Origin: Actinoplanes campanulatus
GTDB taxonomy: Bacteria; Actinomycetota; Actinomycetes; Mycobacteriales; Micromonosporaceae
Assembly: GCF_014647795.1 (NCBI RefSeq)
Contig: NZ_BMPW01000008.1
Coordinates: forward strand, 1 to 64,000
Direction: 5' to 3'
Length of the DNA stretch: 64,000 bases
Below the pieces are notes generated by a model, which was given only the letters and a program-made list of their open reading frames with translations, was not told the origin of the DNA and searched no databases. The translations under genes and the position numbers were made by a program. The first letter of the stretch is position 1, and each line of letters starts with the position of its first letter. Below are positions 42,623-51,288 of the stretch, one piece after another.

Positions 42623-44673
42623 CCGCTGCCCCGATCGCCTTCGTCCACCACGCCAACCAGTTCCTGATCACCGACGGGTACGCCGACCGGGACGGGATCA
42701 GCACCATCGCCGCCGGCTACGACGCGGTCCTGTCGCTGCACGTCGAACTCGGCGTCCCGGCCTCGCTGCACATGTCCGGCCCGGTGCTGGAGGCCATCGC
42801 CTGGCACCGGCCCGCCCTGCTGGCCCGGCTTCGCCAGCACCTGGCCAGCGGGGTGGTCACCCTGATCGGTGGCACCTACGGGGAGAACGTCATGCCGCTG
42901 GCCTCGCCCCGCCACAACCGCCGGCAGCTGCGGGCCTTCCACGAGCTCGCCGAGGATCTGCTCGAAGTCCCCCGCCGGCGGCTGAAGACCGCCTGGGTGC
43001 CCGAACGGGTGTGGGCCACCGCGTCGTGCGCGCCGCCGCTGCGCGACGCCGCCGCTACCGGCGTGCGCTACCAGCGGGTGCTGCTCGACGATCGGCTGTC
43101 CCATCCCCTGCGCGAGGGCCGCTACCCGGGCAGCGCGCGGGAAGCCTTCGACGCCGACGGCCCGTACCGCTGGCACAGCGACGGTTTCCCCGCCAGCGTC
43201 CACGGCCGGCTGCACCGCCCATCGCTGAGGCCGTACCGCATCGCCGAAGGCCAGGGGCTGGTCGCCGTCCCCATCGCCTCCCACCTGCGCTACCTGGTGC
43301 CACCGCACGACCCCGGCCACCTGCGGCTGCTCACCGAACTCGGCGAAGACGCCCAACAGGCCCCCGAGGGATCACTGCTCGTCTTCGCCGACGACCTCGA
43401 ACGGGTCGCCGGCGTCGCCGGCTGGGAACAGGGGCTGGAACGCTACGCACGGTTCCTGCGCTGGCTGACCCACAGCCACGCGGTACGCCCGGTCGCGCTC
43501 GACGACTGGTGCGGTCGGATCGACCCCGCACCCGAGCTACCCGTGGAGGCCGGCACCTACTACGAACTGGCCCACCAGCACGGCGCCGGCGAGAACTACG
43601 CCCGATGGGCCGACGACCCACGGTGGCGCCCGCACGCCGATCGCCTCGACCACGTGGAGGCCACCCTCGAACAGGCCGAGAACGACGGCGCCGACCCCAC
43701 CCTGTGCGCGCTGGCCGAACGGCTGGTGCTGCTCGGGCGCCACGAGACCGCCTGGCAGGACCCCGGCACCGAAGGCGGCCGCTCCCCCGCCCCGTGGGCG
43801 CGGGCCACCGCCGTCCACGCCGCCGACGCGTTGCCCGTGCTCGCCGCCGCCCGCTGGGCCGCCGACCCGAGCCCGCACGGTCCGCGGGTCCTGGTCACCG
43901 ACGTGGACGAGGACGGCGGCGAGGAGGTCGTTCTCAGCAGCGACCGGCTGTTCGCCGTGCTCTCCCCGCGTCACGGGGGCCGTCTCAGCCTGCTCGTGCG
44001 CCGCGACACCCACACCAGCGCGGCTCCGTGCGCGGTGATGCTCGTGGGCAACCCGGCCGACCACTGGAACTTCCAGGCCGAGCTGCACCAGCACATGCGG
44101 ACGCCGCCCAACCATCCGGGCGCGCTGGCCGTGCTCGGCACCGAGACCCACCGGCACGAGCTGGGCCGCGTCACCGTCACCCCCGCGGCCGCGGTCGTCG
44201 AACTGATCGACGTCGAGCCCGGTCCCGACCGGGGCCTGACCAAGCAGATGCTCCTGACCGCCGACGGCACCGCCCTGGTGGTGTGCGTACGGCGCAGCGG
44301 CCTACCCGGAGAACTGCGCACCACCGTCGCGCTCTCCCCGGACTACCCGGGGCTGCTACGGGCCGGCCGCCGCCACACCAGCCTGCGCCAGGGCCGAACC
44401 TGGTGGGGCGCCAGCACCCCCATGATCGACGCATGGGTCGCGCACGACCCGGCCGAACACACCGGCCAACTGGTCGCCACCAGCCCGGCCACCGGACACG
44501 CCCTGGTCGGCGCCGTCGACGGCTGCGGCCGCCACCTGCACCTGGTGCTGGGCACCGGCCCGGTCGACGACAGCACCGGCGCGGCACACATCGCCGCCGC
44601 CGACGCCCGGCTACACGCGGCCGCGCCGGCCGGGCAGACCACCACGATGCCCGCGACGGTCGGAGCCGGGTGA
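42619..44673 (+). CDS. GH57-like glycoside hydrolase or glucanotransferase
   Basis: A 684-residue protein. The N-terminal half has GH57-type motifs: FVHHANQFLITDGY at motif 1, IGGTYGENVMPLASP at motif 2, and AWVPERVWA with the catalytic Glu in W-V-P-E. LLVFADDLERVAG may supply the second acid. The C-terminal half is a beta-rich domain with DHWNFQAELHQHM and ATPMIDAW-type segments, as in amylases and 4-alpha-glucanotransferases. No signal peptide, so it is cytosolic. It is coupled by ATGA to the preceding kinase. Confidence 0.75.
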   Translation: MTAAPIAFVHHANQFLITDGYADRDGISTIAAGYDAVLSLHVELGVPASLHMSGPVLEAIAWHRPALLARLRQHLASGVVTLIGGTYGENVMPLASPRHNRRQLRAFHELAEDLLEVPRRRLKTAWVPERVWATASCAPPLRDAAATGVRYQRVLLDDRLSHPLREGRYPGSAREAFDADGPYRWHSDGFPASVHGRLHRPSLRPYRIAEGQGLVAVPIASHLRYLVPPHDPGHLRLLTELGEDAQQAPEGSLLVFADDLERVAGVAGWEQGLERYARFLRWLTHSHAVRPVALDDWCGRIDPAPELPVEAGTYYELAHQHGAGENYARWADDPRWRPHADRLDHVEATLEQAENDGADPTLCALAERLVLLGRHETAWQDPGTEGGRSPAPWARATAVHAADALPVLAAARWAADPSPHGPRVLVTDVDEDGGEEVVLSSDRLFAVLSPRHGGRLSLLVRRDTHTSAAPCAVMLVGNPADHWNFQAELHQHMRTPPNHPGALAVLGTETHRHELGRVTVTPAAAVVELIDVEPGPDRGLTKQMLLTADGTALVVCVRRSGLPGELRTTVALSPDYPGLLRAGRRHTSLRQGRTWWGASTPMIDAWVAHDPAEHTGQLVATSPATGHALVGAVDGCGRHLHLVLGTGPVDDSTGAAHIAAADARLHAAAPAGQTTTMPATVGAG

Positions 44674-44731
44674 ACACCACCATGATCCGTACGCGAAGAG
44701 TTCCAGCATCGTCGAGAGGCAAGGAGTGACC

Positions 44732-46627
44732 GTGTTCGAGATCCTGCGCCGTTTCGGCCCCAACCTACGCCCCTACCGACCCCGGATGGTGGCCGGTGGC
44801 GTGCTGGTGATGCTGGTGGCGGCCGTCGAACTCGCACAGCCATGGCCGCTGATGGTCGTCGTCGACGACGTCCTGAGACAGCGGCCGCCCAGCGGCCTGT
44901 TCGGCGATCTGCTCGGTCCGGTCGCCGACTCCCCGACAGCCGTGCTCGCCGTCTGCGCCCTGTCCCTGGTCGTGCTCGCCGCCCTGGCCGCGCTCGGCAC
45001 CTACCTGGCCTCCCGGCTGTTGCAGGGTGTCGGGGAGCGGCTCGTCGCCGACCTGCGCGCCGACATCTTCACCCACCTGCAACGTCTGTCCCTCACGTTC
45101 CACGACCAGCGACGGGTCGGGGACCTCGCCGCCCGGCTGACCGGCGACGTGACAGCCGTCCAGGCGCTGCTGGTAGCCGCTTTCAGCACGCTACTGCCCA
45201 ACCTGGCCCTGCTCATCGGCATCGTCGTCGTGGCGATCGCGATCCAGCCGGTCTTCGCCGTGCTGCTGCTGTGCGTCACCCCGGCGCTGTATGCCGTCGT
45301 CCGGCACTACCGCGGCGCCATCAAGCACGCCTCCCGCGAAGCGCGTACCCATGAGGGCCGGCTCTCCGGCCACGTCACCGAGACCCTGACCACGATCCGC
45401 CTGGTGCAGTCCTTCGCCGCGGAGCGCCGCGTTCTGGAGCGGTTCCGCACCCACAACCAGGCCCGGCTCGACGCCGGGCTCCGCGCCGTGGAACTGCAAT
45501 CACGGCTTCCCGCCGCGGTCGAAATCGTGGCCCAGGCCGGCCGCGCCACCGTGATGTTCGTAGGTGCCACCCTCGTCCTGCGCGGCCAGCTCAGCCTGGG
45601 TGTCCTGCTGGTGCTGCTGGCCTACCTGCAACAGGTGTACGCCCCGATGAAAGCCCTTGCCCGGCTCACCTCGACGATCAGCAAGGCACAGGCCGGCACC
45701 GAACGCGTGGAAGAGGTGCTGCGGTCCACCGCGATGGTCCACGAGCGCCCCGATGCCACGCCCGCTCCCCGGCTGTCCGGCGACGTCGAACTCAGAAACG
45801 TCTGCTTCGGCTATCAGCCCGGCCAGCCCGTCCTGCACGAGGTGTCCCTGCACGCCCGCCCCGGCCAGGTCGTCGCCTTCGCCGGGCCCACCGGGGCCGG
45901 CAAGTCCACCATCGCCACCCTCGTACCCCGCCTCTACGACGTCACCGCGGGCCAGGTCCTCCTCGACGGCCACGACGTCCGCGACCTCACCCTCCGCTCG
46001 GTACGCAGCCAGGTCGCCGTCGTCCTCCAGGAACCACTGATGATCTCCGGCACAATTCTCGACAACATCGCCTACGGCGCCCCCCACGCCAGCCGGGACG
46101 AGCTGCTCGCCGCCGCGCAGGCCGCCTACGTCGACGAATTCGTCGACCGCCTCCCCCACAGGTACGACACCCAGGTCACCGAGGGCGGCCTCTCCCTGTC
46201 CGGCGGTCAGCGACAGCGCATCGCCATCGCCCGCGCCCTCGCCGCGGACACCCCCATCGTGGTGCTCGACGAACCCACCAGCGGGCTGGATCCGATCAGC
46301 GAGTCCTACGTGATGCGCGGCCTGGCCCGGCTCACGGCCGGGCGCACCGTCCTGGTCATCGCCCACCGCCTGACCACGCTGCGCCACGCAGACCGGGTCT
46401 TCGTCATCGACCGCGGCCGTGTCGTCGAAGCAGGCACCCACGCCGAGCTCACCAGCCGGCCGGGACGATTCCGCGACATGAACGACCTGCTGGCCGCACC
46501 GTCGTCAGCCGGCTCGTCCAGCGCCTCGACCATGGCCGGACATCGTCACAGCACCGCCAGGAACCTGGCACGAACCGCCTGGGCAGACGCCGCAGGCGGG
46601 TCCTCGTCCGGGGCTGGCGCCGGATGA
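44732..46627 (+). CDS. ABC exporter, fused membrane and ATPase domains
   Basis: A 631-residue half-transporter. Residues 1-310 contain six transmembrane helices. The nucleotide-binding domain has Walker A GPTGAGKST, Q-loop LQEPLMISGTILDN, signature LSGGQRQR, Walker B IVVLDEPTSGLD and switch His in IAHRLTTL. It belongs to the MsbA/multidrug and lipid exporter group. I took the GTG at 44732 because AAGGAG lies 6 bases before it. It follows the kinase and GH57-like genes by 58 bases. The C-terminal 45 residues are low complexity. Confidence 0.9.
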   Translation: MFEILRRFGPNLRPYRPRMVAGGVLVMLVAAVELAQPWPLMVVVDDVLRQRPPSGLFGDLLGPVADSPTAVLAVCALSLVVLAALAALGTYLASRLLQGVGERLVADLRADIFTHLQRLSLTFHDQRRVGDLAARLTGDVTAVQALLVAAFSTLLPNLALLIGIVVVAIAIQPVFAVLLLCVTPALYAVVRHYRGAIKHASREARTHEGRLSGHVTETLTTIRLVQSFAAERRVLERFRTHNQARLDAGLRAVELQSRLPAAVEIVAQAGRATVMFVGATLVLRGQLSLGVLLVLLAYLQQVYAPMKALARLTSTISKAQAGTERVEEVLRSTAMVHERPDATPAPRLSGDVELRNVCFGYQPGQPVLHEVSLHARPGQVVAFAGPTGAGKSTIATLVPRLYDVTAGQVLLDGHDVRDLTLRSVRSQVAVVLQEPLMISGTILDNIAYGAPHASRDELLAAAQAAYVDEFVDRLPHRYDTQVTEGGLSLSGGQRQRIAIARALAADTPIVVLDEPTSGLDPISESYVMRGLARLTAGRTVLVIAHRLTTLRHADRVFVIDRGRVVEAGTHAELTSRPGRFRDMNDLLAAPSSAGSSSASTMAGHRHSTARNLARTAWADAAGGSSSGAGAG

Positions 46628-46646
46628 GGACCCGCCTGGCGGTGTG

Positions 46647-47426
46647 TCAGTGCTGGTCGAGGGTGGCGATCTCGCGGACGGCCGCGGCGATCGCGGCGTG
46701 GTCCTTGCGCAGGATGGCGCCGTGGTTGCTGGGAACCTTCGCGTGGATCCTGATGTTCGCGTTGCCGGCGGTTACCTTGTCGAGGTTGGCGCGGATCCGT
46801 TCCTGCTCGTCGCCGCGGCTGCCCAGGGACTGGCCGGAGGCGATCACGTAGCGGGTCGGGACGGTGATCGCGTCGAGCACCGGGCACAGTTCGTTCTCGC
46901 TGCCGATCCGGCCGAGTTCGATGTTGCTGTCGGCCTGCTGGCCGGGGGTCAACCGGGGCATCAGCCCGAACGGGCGCAGCAGCGGGCTGATCCAGCGGAG
47001 CCGGCCGAAGAGCTTCCGGATGCGCTGTTCCATGGCCTCGTCCAGCCAGTCGTACGGCATGGCGCCGTCGACCAGCACCGCGCCGATGGTGCGCTCCGGG
47101 TTGCGGCTGGCCCAGTGGGCGGCGGCGTACGCCCCGTAGGACCAGCCGACCAGCAGCGCCCGGTCCACGCCCCGGTCGGCGAGGACCACGTCGATGTCAC
47201 GGACCACGGTCTCGAAGGAGTAGTCGGCGGACGTCCTCGACTTTCTGCCGCGTCCTCGTTCGTCGTACGTGATGTGGCGGAAGCCCGGGCCCAGGCCGGT
47301 GATGACGTGTCGCCAGTAGCCCTGGGTGGCGAACTGTCCGTTGAGGTAGACCACCGGGATCCCGGGGCCGCCCGTGTCGGTGAAGGCGAGTGCGGTGTCG
47401 TCGATTTCGATCGTGCCGGTGGTCAT
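46647..47426 (-). CDS. Alpha/beta hydrolase
   Basis: A 259-residue hydrolase. The nucleophile elbow is VGWSYGAYAA, the oxyanion region is VVYLNGQFAT, and VPSNHGAIL near the end gives the catalytic His; an acidic residue follows the fifth strand. The substrate is unknown. It lies 19 bases after the DUF4097 gene on the same strand and is probably co-transcribed, controlled by the upstream palindrome. Confidence 0.8.
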   Translation of the reverse strand: MTTGTIEIDDTALAFTDTGGPGIPVVYLNGQFATQGYWRHVITGLGPGFRHITYDERGRGRKSRTSADYSFETVVRDIDVVLADRGVDRALLVGWSYGAYAAAHWASRNPERTIGAVLVDGAMPYDWLDEAMEQRIRKLFGRLRWISPLLRPFGLMPRLTPGQQADSNIELGRIGSENELCPVLDAITVPTRYVIASGQSLGSRGDEQERIRANLDKVTAGNANIRIHAKVPSNHGAILRKDHAAIAAAVREIATLDQH

Positions 47427-47445
47427 CTGTTTCTCTCTTTCGTGG

Positions 47446-48117
47446 TCAGAGGCTGCGGGCGGTGATGTCGCCGTGGGTGGTGGTGGCGTGGATGGTGAGG
47501 GCGGCGGCGGTGCCGTCGGTGTTGAGCAGGGTGTTGTTGATGCGGCCGTAGCCGGTGCCGGCGTCGAGGGTGGCGGACACGCCGTGGGCGGCGGCGACGG
47601 CCACGTTGCCCATCTGGGTGCGGAGCACGACCGTGCCGCCGGTGGCCTCGGCGACGGTGATGTCGCCCTTCTGGGTGCTGATCTCGGCCGGGCCGGTGAG
47701 GCGGCCGATGGTGACGTCGGCGCCGAGGGCGTCGATCGTCAGGCTGCCCGCTTCGTCGATCTTGACGGTGCCGTGCAGGCCGGTGGCGGTGACGTCGCCG
47801 AGCCGGCCGACGCCGCGGAACTCGGCGGCGCCGGCGGTCGCCTCGATGCGGGAGCCGGACGGGACCTGGAGGGTGACCTCGACGGTGCCGGACGGGCCGA
47901 ACATCTGCTTCGTCGCGGCGGGGCCGGTGACCCGAACGACGCCGTCGGTGAACTCGACCGTGGTCTGCTCGGCGGCCTTCACGTCGCGGCTCTTGGCCGG
48001 GTCGATCGGCCGGACCTCGACGGTGGCGTCCGAGCGGTCGGCGGCGATGACCTGGATGCGGCCGGCGGGGATGTTCAGGACGGCGGTGACGGCGGTGGTG
48101 GTGTCGAACTTGTACAT
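47446..48117 (-). CDS. DUF4097-type beta-helix protein
   Basis: A 223-residue protein of short strands with the D-x-T-V/I-x-x-x-x-G-x-I repetition typical of DUF4097/putative adhesin domains, for example GDVTATGLHGTVKIDEAGS, GADVTIGRLTGPAEISTQKG and MGNVAVAAAHGVSATLDAGT. There is no signal peptide, so it is cytoplasmic. In actinomycetes these genes commonly sit next to a small regulator, absent here. Function unknown. Confidence 0.82.
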   Translation of the reverse strand: MYKFDTTTAVTAVLNIPAGRIQVIAADRSDATVEVRPIDPAKSRDVKAAEQTTVEFTDGVVRVTGPAATKQMFGPSGTVEVTLQVPSGSRIEATAGAAEFRGVGRLGDVTATGLHGTVKIDEAGSLTIDALGADVTIGRLTGPAEISTQKGDITVAEATGGTVVLRTQMGNVAVAAAHGVSATLDAGTGYGRINNTLLNTDGTAAALTIHATTTHGDITARSL

Positions 48118-48181
48118 GATGTTCTCCCTGCGAGCTCGTTGTTTCCGATGCAGGAAACGCTACGTTGCGTTTGCGAATCCA

Positions 48182-48197
48182 GCAACAAGCTTGTTGC
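48182..48197. promoter_or_regulatory. Perfect 16-bp palindrome GCAACAAGCTTGTTGC
   Basis: A perfect 8+8 inverted repeat lies 65 bases upstream of the DUF4097 start and about 220 bases upstream of the histidine kinase start. The arrangement is like an operator for a TetR- or GntR-type repressor. No such regulator gene is adjacent, so it would have to be encoded elsewhere. Confidence 0.65.
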
Positions 48198-48416
48198 ACT
48201 GCAGTGGGAAACAACCAGCTCATCGCCATCATTTCGTTGCAACTGCCATCCAGCTAATGCAATGGCGGCGTTGCAATAGGGTGGACTGAACGCTACTTCT
48301 GCGACAGTGGGGCGCGACGGTTGAACGCCGAGGACGGGTCCAATGCGCCGTCGATGATCCGGGCCGCCTCATATAGTCAGGTGGTAGGGCGCGGCACACG
48401 GAACGGGGGTGCAGCG

Positions 48417-50705
48417 ATGGTGGGCATGCCCATGCTCGACAGGGCCGTACTCGACGCCCCCACCCGGCTACATGCCGTCTCGCAAGCCCGCGAAACCTTC
48501 GCCGGCAGGCCCGTCGGCTTCGATGCCATCGCCCGGATGACCGCCCGTCTCACGCACGCCCCCATCGGGATGATCTCTCTGCTCGGCAACACCGAAGAAG
48601 AGCTCATCGGGCAGTGCGGGGTTCCCGAGTGGTTCGCACCGGACCGGCACGGTGCACGCCGGCACGCGCTCTGCGCCTACGTGGTCTGCGGCAACGACGT
48701 GCTCGCGGTCGAGGAGCTGCTTGCGGGCGAGGTCGCGTCCGACGATCCGCTCCGGAACAACCCGCTGCTCGTCGATGGCGGAATTCGCGCCTTCGCCGGT
48801 GCCCCGCTCCGCGACGGGGCCGGCCGGCCGTTGGGTGCGGTGTCGGTCGCCGACACCGTGGCGCGCGCGTGGGATCCGGGCGAACTCGCGGTACTTTCCG
48901 AGGTCGCCGAGATGCTCCGGTTCGAGCCGGACGGCGAGGCCGCCCGCGCCACGCTCATCGAGGAGCCTCCGCCCTCCGGGCCGACCGGCCAGGCCTGGCC
49001 GTCGAGCATGCAGGCCGGCTTCGAGGGGGACCGTCAGTTCTTCGCCGCGCTCCTGGACAGCCTGCAGGTCGGCGTGGTGGTGGCCGACAGCACCGGCCGC
49101 CCGGTGCTGGTCAACAAAATGTCGCGCGAGCGGAACAAGGTTCCCGCCGGCCTCTCTCCGGAGGAGGCCATCGCATTGATCTGCCGCCGGCTGTACCACC
49201 CCGACGGCACTCCGTTCGAGCGACACGAGATGGCGTACGTGCGGGCGCTCGTCGACGAGACCGTGCAGCGAGCCGAATCGATCTCGCACGGTCCCGGGTT
49301 CCTGGACCAGCACGTGGTCGCCTACGGCAAGGCGCTCCGCACCGACGAGGGCAAGGTGCTCGGCACCGTCACGACGGTCCTCGACGTCACCGACCGGTGG
49401 CGCGCCGACCGGTTCCGCGAGTGCAATCTGCGGATCGCCACCATGCTCAACCACGCTGACACCGTCGAAGAGGCTGGTCCGGAGCTGGTCAACGCGCTGG
49501 GCGAGGCCCTGGACTGGCCGTGCGTCGCGCTCTGGCTGGCCAACCCGGCCGAACGGGTGCTCGACCTCGTCGCGCACCACGTCGACCCCGGCATCGCGCT
49601 CGCCGCGCCGATTCCGGCACGGATGGGGCGTGGCGCGAGCGTGACGGGTGAATGCTGGCGGAGCGGCACGCTGCTGTGGGTGCCGCAATATGCCGAGTCC
49701 CGGTACGTCCGCGGGCCCGGAGCTCGGGAGTTCAGCCCGGCCGGTGAAGGGCCGCGTCTGTACACAGCGGTGGCGGTGCCGATCCGCGATGAGGACTGCG
49801 TCGTCGGCGTGCTGACCTGCTTCGCCGACACGGTCGAAAACGACAGGCCGTTGCTCACCGGCCTGCTCGAGGACATCGCCGAGCAGGTCGGCTACTTCCT
49901 CGCCCGTCGCCGCAGCATGGAACTGGCGATGCAGTTGGTCCGCGCGAGGGACGACTTCATCGCCCTGGTCGGGCATGAGCTGCGCACGCCCCTGACGTCG
50001 ATCACCACCTGCAGCGACCTGTTGCTGGAGGACGAAGAGCTGTCCGGCGACGCGCGTGAGCTGGTCGAAATCGTCAGCCGCAACGTCGGATCCGTGCATG
50101 CGATCATCGACGACCTGCTCGACCTCGCCGCCCTGGAGTCGGGCCACCTGAGACCGCATCTGCTGCCGATCGACCTGGTCGCCGTCGTCTCCGACGCGAT
50201 CGCGGAGCTCGGCGATCAAGGCGGGACCCGGCTGCACACCGGCTTGCCGAGCACGGTGATGCTGGCCGGCGACGCCCGGCGGTTGCGTCAGGTGGTGGAC
50301 AACCTGCTTTCCAACGCCGTCAAGTACAGCCCCGACGGCGGTGACATCCATGTCGAGTTGGTCGCCGGGGAGGACTTCGCGGAGCTGGCCGTCACCGACA
50401 GCGGTATCGGCATCCTCCCGGACGACCGGGACCGGCTGTTCGACCGTTTCTACCGAGGCGACAACGCCCGCCACAACATCCCCGGATCAGGGCTGGGGCT
50501 GACCCTGGTGCGAGCCATCGTGCAGGCGCACTGCGGCACCGTGGCCCTGGATCCCACCAAGAAGGACGGAACCCGCATCCTCGTACGCCTGCCGCTGCAC
50601 GCCGCGGCGACGACGCCGGCCGATGGACAGCCCGGTGTCGCGCTGCGCTACCCCCTGCGGGGCGTGTTCCGGCCGCTGGAGCCGAACCGGCACGTGCCGG
50701 AATAG
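48417..50705 (+). CDS. Hybrid GAF-PAS-GAF sensor histidine kinase
   Basis: A 762-residue soluble sensor kinase. An N-terminal GAF-like domain (about residues 20-155) is followed by a PAS domain (around 185-310, LLDSLQVGVVVADSTGRPVL), and a second GAF domain (about 330-480, AIALWLANPAERVLDLVAHHV-type strand and helices). HisKA has DFIALVGHELRTPLTSITTC and HATPase has DNLLSNAVKYSPDGGD, SGIGILPDDRDRLFDRFYRG and GSGLGLTLVRAIV. There are no transmembrane helices. No response-regulator gene lies beside it, so it is an orphan kinase. ATG 48417 is preferred to a TTG at 48321. Confidence 0.85.
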   Translation: MVGMPMLDRAVLDAPTRLHAVSQARETFAGRPVGFDAIARMTARLTHAPIGMISLLGNTEEELIGQCGVPEWFAPDRHGARRHALCAYVVCGNDVLAVEELLAGEVASDDPLRNNPLLVDGGIRAFAGAPLRDGAGRPLGAVSVADTVARAWDPGELAVLSEVAEMLRFEPDGEAARATLIEEPPPSGPTGQAWPSSMQAGFEGDRQFFAALLDSLQVGVVVADSTGRPVLVNKMSRERNKVPAGLSPEEAIALICRRLYHPDGTPFERHEMAYVRALVDETVQRAESISHGPGFLDQHVVAYGKALRTDEGKVLGTVTTVLDVTDRWRADRFRECNLRIATMLNHADTVEEAGPELVNALGEALDWPCVALWLANPAERVLDLVAHHVDPGIALAAPIPARMGRGASVTGECWRSGTLLWVPQYAESRYVRGPGAREFSPAGEGPRLYTAVAVPIRDEDCVVGVLTCFADTVENDRPLLTGLLEDIAEQVGYFLARRRSMELAMQLVRARDDFIALVGHELRTPLTSITTCSDLLLEDEELSGDARELVEIVSRNVGSVHAIIDDLLDLAALESGHLRPHLLPIDLVAVVSDAIAELGDQGGTRLHTGLPSTVMLAGDARRLRQVVDNLLSNAVKYSPDGGDIHVELVAGEDFAELAVTDSGIGILPDDRDRLFDRFYRGDNARHNIPGSGLGLTLVRAIVQAHCGTVALDPTKKDGTRILVRLPLHAAATTPADGQPGVALRYPLRGVFRPLEPNRHVPE

Positions 50706-50778
50706 GGAATACGGCGGATCGGGATCGCTTGCCGGGCGAGGTCGGCCCGGCTCTCCAACGTCGGCGCGCCCGCGTGAG

Positions 50779-50853
50779 GGTGACTGGCCGGACTCGAACC
50801 GCGCCGCCTCCAGGTCCACAACCTGGCGCTCTACCTGATGAGCTACAGCCACC
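50779..50853 (-). tRNA. tRNA-His (GTG)
   Basis: The acceptor arm GTGGCTG pairs with CAGTCAC, and the flanking G at 50853 and C at 50779 give the G-1:C73 pair specific to tRNA-His. The anticodon stem is CCAGG/CCTGG with loop TTGTGGA. The T-stem pairs GC-CGG with CCGGC only if one G is bulged out, so it carries an extra base. No CCA is encoded. First gene of a six-tRNA minus-strand array by coordinate; last in direction of transcription. Confidence 0.85.
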
Positions 50854-50885
50854 ATGCCGTCACCGGCGACTCCGGTGACGGGTCG

Positions 50886-50958
50886 TACCCGTGCCGGGAC
50901 TCGAACCCGGGACAGCCGGTTTGTAGGACCGGTGCTCTCGCCGCTGAGCTACACGGGC
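50886..50958 (-). tRNA. tRNA-like gene, anticodon TAC (Val) with C33
   Basis: Acceptor GCCCGTG pairs with CACGGGT (G1:U72 wobble), discriminator A, a normal D-arm and a perfect T-stem CCGGG/CCCGG around TTCGAGT. The anticodon stem CCGGT/ACCGG is intact, but the loop CCTACAA has C instead of the universal U at position 33. Read literally the anticodon is TAC (valine). The reverse complement of the anticodon arm would show T33 and GTA. Confidence 0.72.
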
Positions 50959-50963
50959 ATGCG

Positions 50964-51036
50964 TGTTCCGGCCTGGAATCGAACCAGGGACCTCCGTCTT
51001 GTCGAGGCGGCGCTCTACCAACTGAGCCACCGGAAC
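50964..51036 (-). tRNA. tRNA-like gene, anticodon GAC (Val) with C33
   Basis: Acceptor GTTCCGG pairs perfectly with CCGGAAC, discriminator A; T-stem CCTGG/CCAGG is perfect. The anticodon stem CCGCC/GACGG has one C-A mismatch and the loop TCGACAA again has C at position 33. Literal anticodon GAC (valine). The reverse complement of the anticodon loop would read TTGTCGA, with T33 and GTC (Asp). Confidence 0.7.
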
Positions 51037-51039
51037 GGG

Positions 51040-51115
51040 AGCGGGGACGGGATTTGAACCACGTGATCTCCGGCTTATGAGGCCGGCGAGGACGACCGAG
51101 CTCCTCTACCCCGCA
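51040..51115 (-). tRNA. tRNA-Met-like (CAT), with initiator features
   Basis: The anticodon loop CTCATAA in stem CCGGC/GCCGG gives CAT. The first pair T1-T72 is mismatched and the D-stem GAGG/CCTC has an A11:U24 pair, both traits of bacterial initiator tRNA. The third of the three G-C anticodon-stem pairs is reversed (C31:G39), unlike a full initiator. The T-stem needs one bulged T to pair (ACG-GG with CCCGT). Confidence 0.78.
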
Positions 51116-51116
51116 G

Positions 51117-51189
51117 TACGCCGTCGGGGACTCGAACCCCGGACTTGCCGCTTAAGAGGCGGCAGCTCTACCAGCTGAGCTAACGGCGC
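51117..51189 (-). tRNA. tRNA-Lys (CTT)
   Basis: Acceptor GCGCCGT pairs with ACGGCGT (G1:U72 wobble), discriminator A. Anticodon stem GCCGC/GCGGC, loop CTCTTAA, anticodon CTT with normal T33. The T-stem CGGGG/CCCCG is perfect around TTCGAGT. Only one base separates it from the Met-like gene. Confidence 0.88.
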
Positions 51190-51214
51190 GTGACGTCCCT
51201 TGGGCGGGACTAAG

Positions 51215-51288
51215 TGGACCCGGTCGGAGTCGAACCGACAACCTTCGCTGTGCAAAAGCGTTGCTCTACCAATTGGAGCTACAGGCCC
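51215..51288 (-). tRNA. tRNA-Ala (TGC)
   Basis: Acceptor GGGCCTG pairs with CGGGTCC and includes the G3:U70 pair that marks tRNA-Ala. Anticodon loop TTTGCAC gives TGC, in a stem with one outer A-A mismatch. The T-stem GTCGG/CCGAC is perfect. It is the first gene transcribed in the array. No CCA is encoded. Confidence 0.86.
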
